This document shows positions 5,244-6,206 of a stretch of DNA of 6,206 nucleotides, piece by piece. This DNA comes from an uncultured Roseburia sp. (GTDB taxonomy: Bacteria; Bacillota; Clostridia; Lachnospirales; Lachnospiraceae), in the NCBI GenBank assembly GCA_910587865.1, contig CAJUNX010000043.1, positions 1 to 6,206 on the forward strand, written 5' to 3'. The notes under the pieces were generated by a model. It was not told the origin of the DNA. It ran no database searches and saw only the letters and a program-made list of their open reading frames with translations. Position 1 is the first letter of the stretch; each line of letters starts with the position of its first letter. The translations under genes were made by a program, and so were the position numbers.

Positions 5244-5361
5244 TACGACGAATCGGAAGGAACCGGTACTCGGATCGGCCTGACTGCTGATCTGTGTCAA
5301 CGTACCGGAATCTTCAATCTGGTTGTACTGGTCTGACTGCAGCAGGAAAGGGAGGAGCGCG
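5244..5361 (+). other. 118-base prmA-rsmE spacer with inverted repeat
   Basis: The spacer contains the inverted repeat CCGGTAC (5263-5269) / GTACCGG (5302-5308), with 32 bases between the arms. It also contains CTGACTGC as a direct repeat (5280-5287 and 5333-5340). There is no U-tract, so it is not an intrinsic terminator, and no convincing promoter was found. The two genes could be co-transcribed across it, with the inverted repeat forming a long-loop hairpin in the mRNA. Confidence 0.4.
5350..5357 (+). promoter_or_regulatory. Strong Shine-Dalgarno of rsmE
   Basis: GGGAGGAG ends four bases before ATG 5362, a near-consensus site. It fixes the rsmE start at MYQFFVED and excludes upstream in-frame starts. 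Confidence 0.85.
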
Positions 5362-6096
5362 ATGTATCAGTTTTTTGTGGAGGACGCCCAGATTCGTGAC
5401 GGGATTGTGACGGTGAAAGACGGTGACGCAAGACATATTCACAGTGTGCTCCGGTTAAAGGACGGAGAGGAGATCCGCATTTCCGAAGCGTCCGGGAAAA
5501 GCTATTTCTGCCGCATTACAGAACAGACAAAGGAGACAGTGTGCGCGGCGATTCTCATGGAGGCGGAGGGAACGGAGCTTCCCTGCCGGATTACGCTGTT
5601 TCAGGGACTGCCCAAAAGCGATAAAATGGAACTGATCATTCAAAAGGCGGTGGAGCTTGGCGTATCGGAGATCGTGCCGGTGGCGATGACAAACTGTGTG
5701 GTGCGGCTCGACGGGAAAAAAGCGGCGGCAAAGACGGCCCGCTGGCAGGAGATTGCAAAAAGCGCCGCAAAACAGTCAAAACGGAGCGCCATTCCCGCTG
5801 TCCGCGTGCCGGCGACGGTAAAAGAAGCGGCGGAACAGGCAAAGGAATGCGATGTGATGCTGGTTCCCTATGAGAACGAGGAAGGAATGCAGTCTCTGCG
5901 CAGGGCGGTAAAGCAGATCGGCCCCGGCAGTGCGGTCGGGATCTGGATCGGCCCCGAGGGCGGATTTACGGAGGCGGAGATCGGACTGGCGAAGGAGCAG
6001 GGGATGATACCCGTGTCTCTGGGAAGACGGATTCTGCGCACCGAGACGGCAGGTATCGCGATGCTCTCGATCCTGATGTATGAGACGGAGCGATAA
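5362..6096 (+). CDS. rsmE: 16S rRNA (uracil(1498)-N3)-methyltransferase
   Basis: RsmE methylates N3 of U1498 in 16S rRNA of the assembled 30S subunit, using S-adenosylmethionine. The 244-residue product has the family's usual length. An N-terminal PUA-like RNA-binding domain covers about residues 1-70, with the conserved HIHSVLRLKDGE (25-36). The SPOUT (trefoil-knot) methyltransferase domain follows: FQGLPKSDKMELIIQKAVELGV (80-101), the K-rich AAKQSKR motif (135-141), the SAM-binding I196-G-P-E-G-G-F202, and LGRRILRTETA (220-230) forming the knot and dimer interface. All expected blocks are present and nothing is truncated. It lies downstream of prmA on the same strand. In Firmicutes a tRNA methylthiotransferase gene (mtaB) often comes next, but that would be beyond this window. 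Confidence 0.96.
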   Translation: MYQFFVEDAQIRDGIVTVKDGDARHIHSVLRLKDGEEIRISEASGKSYFCRITEQTKETVCAAILMEAEGTELPCRITLFQGLPKSDKMELIIQKAVELGVSEIVPVAMTNCVVRLDGKKAAAKTARWQEIAKSAAKQSKRSAIPAVRVPATVKEAAEQAKECDVMLVPYENEEGMQSLRRAVKQIGPGSAVGIWIGPEGGFTEAEIGLAKEQGMIPVSLGRRILRTETAGIAMLSILMYETER

Positions 6097-6206
6097 CCGG
6101 CGCCAGCCCGAACGGAGAGCAGGATACCGTGCATTCTCCTGACGTTACAGAGCCGTCCGCACGAGAGAGGGATGCTTACGAGCCGTCCGCGGGCAGACAA
6201 AGAGGC
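6097..6206 (+). other. Non-coding tail after rsmE with 11-bp direct repeat
   Basis: GAGCCGTCCGC occurs at 6150-6160 and again at 6180-6190, 30 bases apart, each preceded by a similar TTAC. No hairpin plus U-tract terminator was found. The purine-rich end (AAAGAGG at about 6199-6205) could be the ribosome binding site of a gene starting just outside the window. Confidence 0.5.

Overview
The window looks like accessory-rich chromosome from a Clostridia/Lachnospiraceae-type Firmicute. This rests on the style of the ribosome binding sites, the neighbouring prmA and rsmE housekeeping genes, an EFR1-type flavodoxin-ferredoxin, and transposase and hypothetical proteins of a kind common in that family. 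The genus cannot be fixed from the sequence.

Region 1 (1-672) is an insertion-sequence remnant read on the minus strand. It holds the first ~144 codons of an IS1634/IS4-type DDE transposase, with its own promoter set inside a near-perfect palindrome. The IS end at 602-656 recurs exactly, in the same orientation, at 1-55, where it cuts the transposase short. The simplest reading is a second copy of the same IS inserted into the first, with most of it lying left of the window.

Region 2 (673-2216) carries two unnamed plus-strand proteins. The first (673-1230) abuts the IS end and has probably lost its native 5' side. The second (1458-2216) combines a nuclease-like D...ExQ motif with a C-terminal winged-helix-like segment. 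Between them lies a 65-bp tandem repeat, which creates a misleadingly long open frame upstream of the true start.

Region 3 (2328-3086) is an AT-rich gene for an EFR1-family protein (flavodoxin domain plus two 4Fe-4S clusters). Its composition differs sharply from its neighbours, which suggests acquisition.

Region 4 (3087-4074) has a 152-bp element bounded by perfect 18-bp inverted repeats. Its right end supplies part of the stop codon of a minus-strand gene encoding an N-terminal HTH-like segment and a RecB/Cas4-like PD-(D/E)XK nuclease core (D...ExK...QxxxY).

Region 5 (4075-6206) is conserved core genome. A divergent promoter region precedes prmA (ribosomal protein L11 methyltransferase) and rsmE (16S rRNA m3U1498 methyltransferase), a pair that is often adjacent in Firmicutes and acts on the translation machinery. 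The window ends in a short non-coding tail after rsmE.

No tRNA, rRNA, CRISPR array or convincing intrinsic terminator was seen. The most interesting items are the nested IS ends, the palindromic transposase promoter, the 152-bp inverted-repeat element, and the two unnamed HTH/nuclease-like proteins on either side of the AT-rich EFR1 gene.
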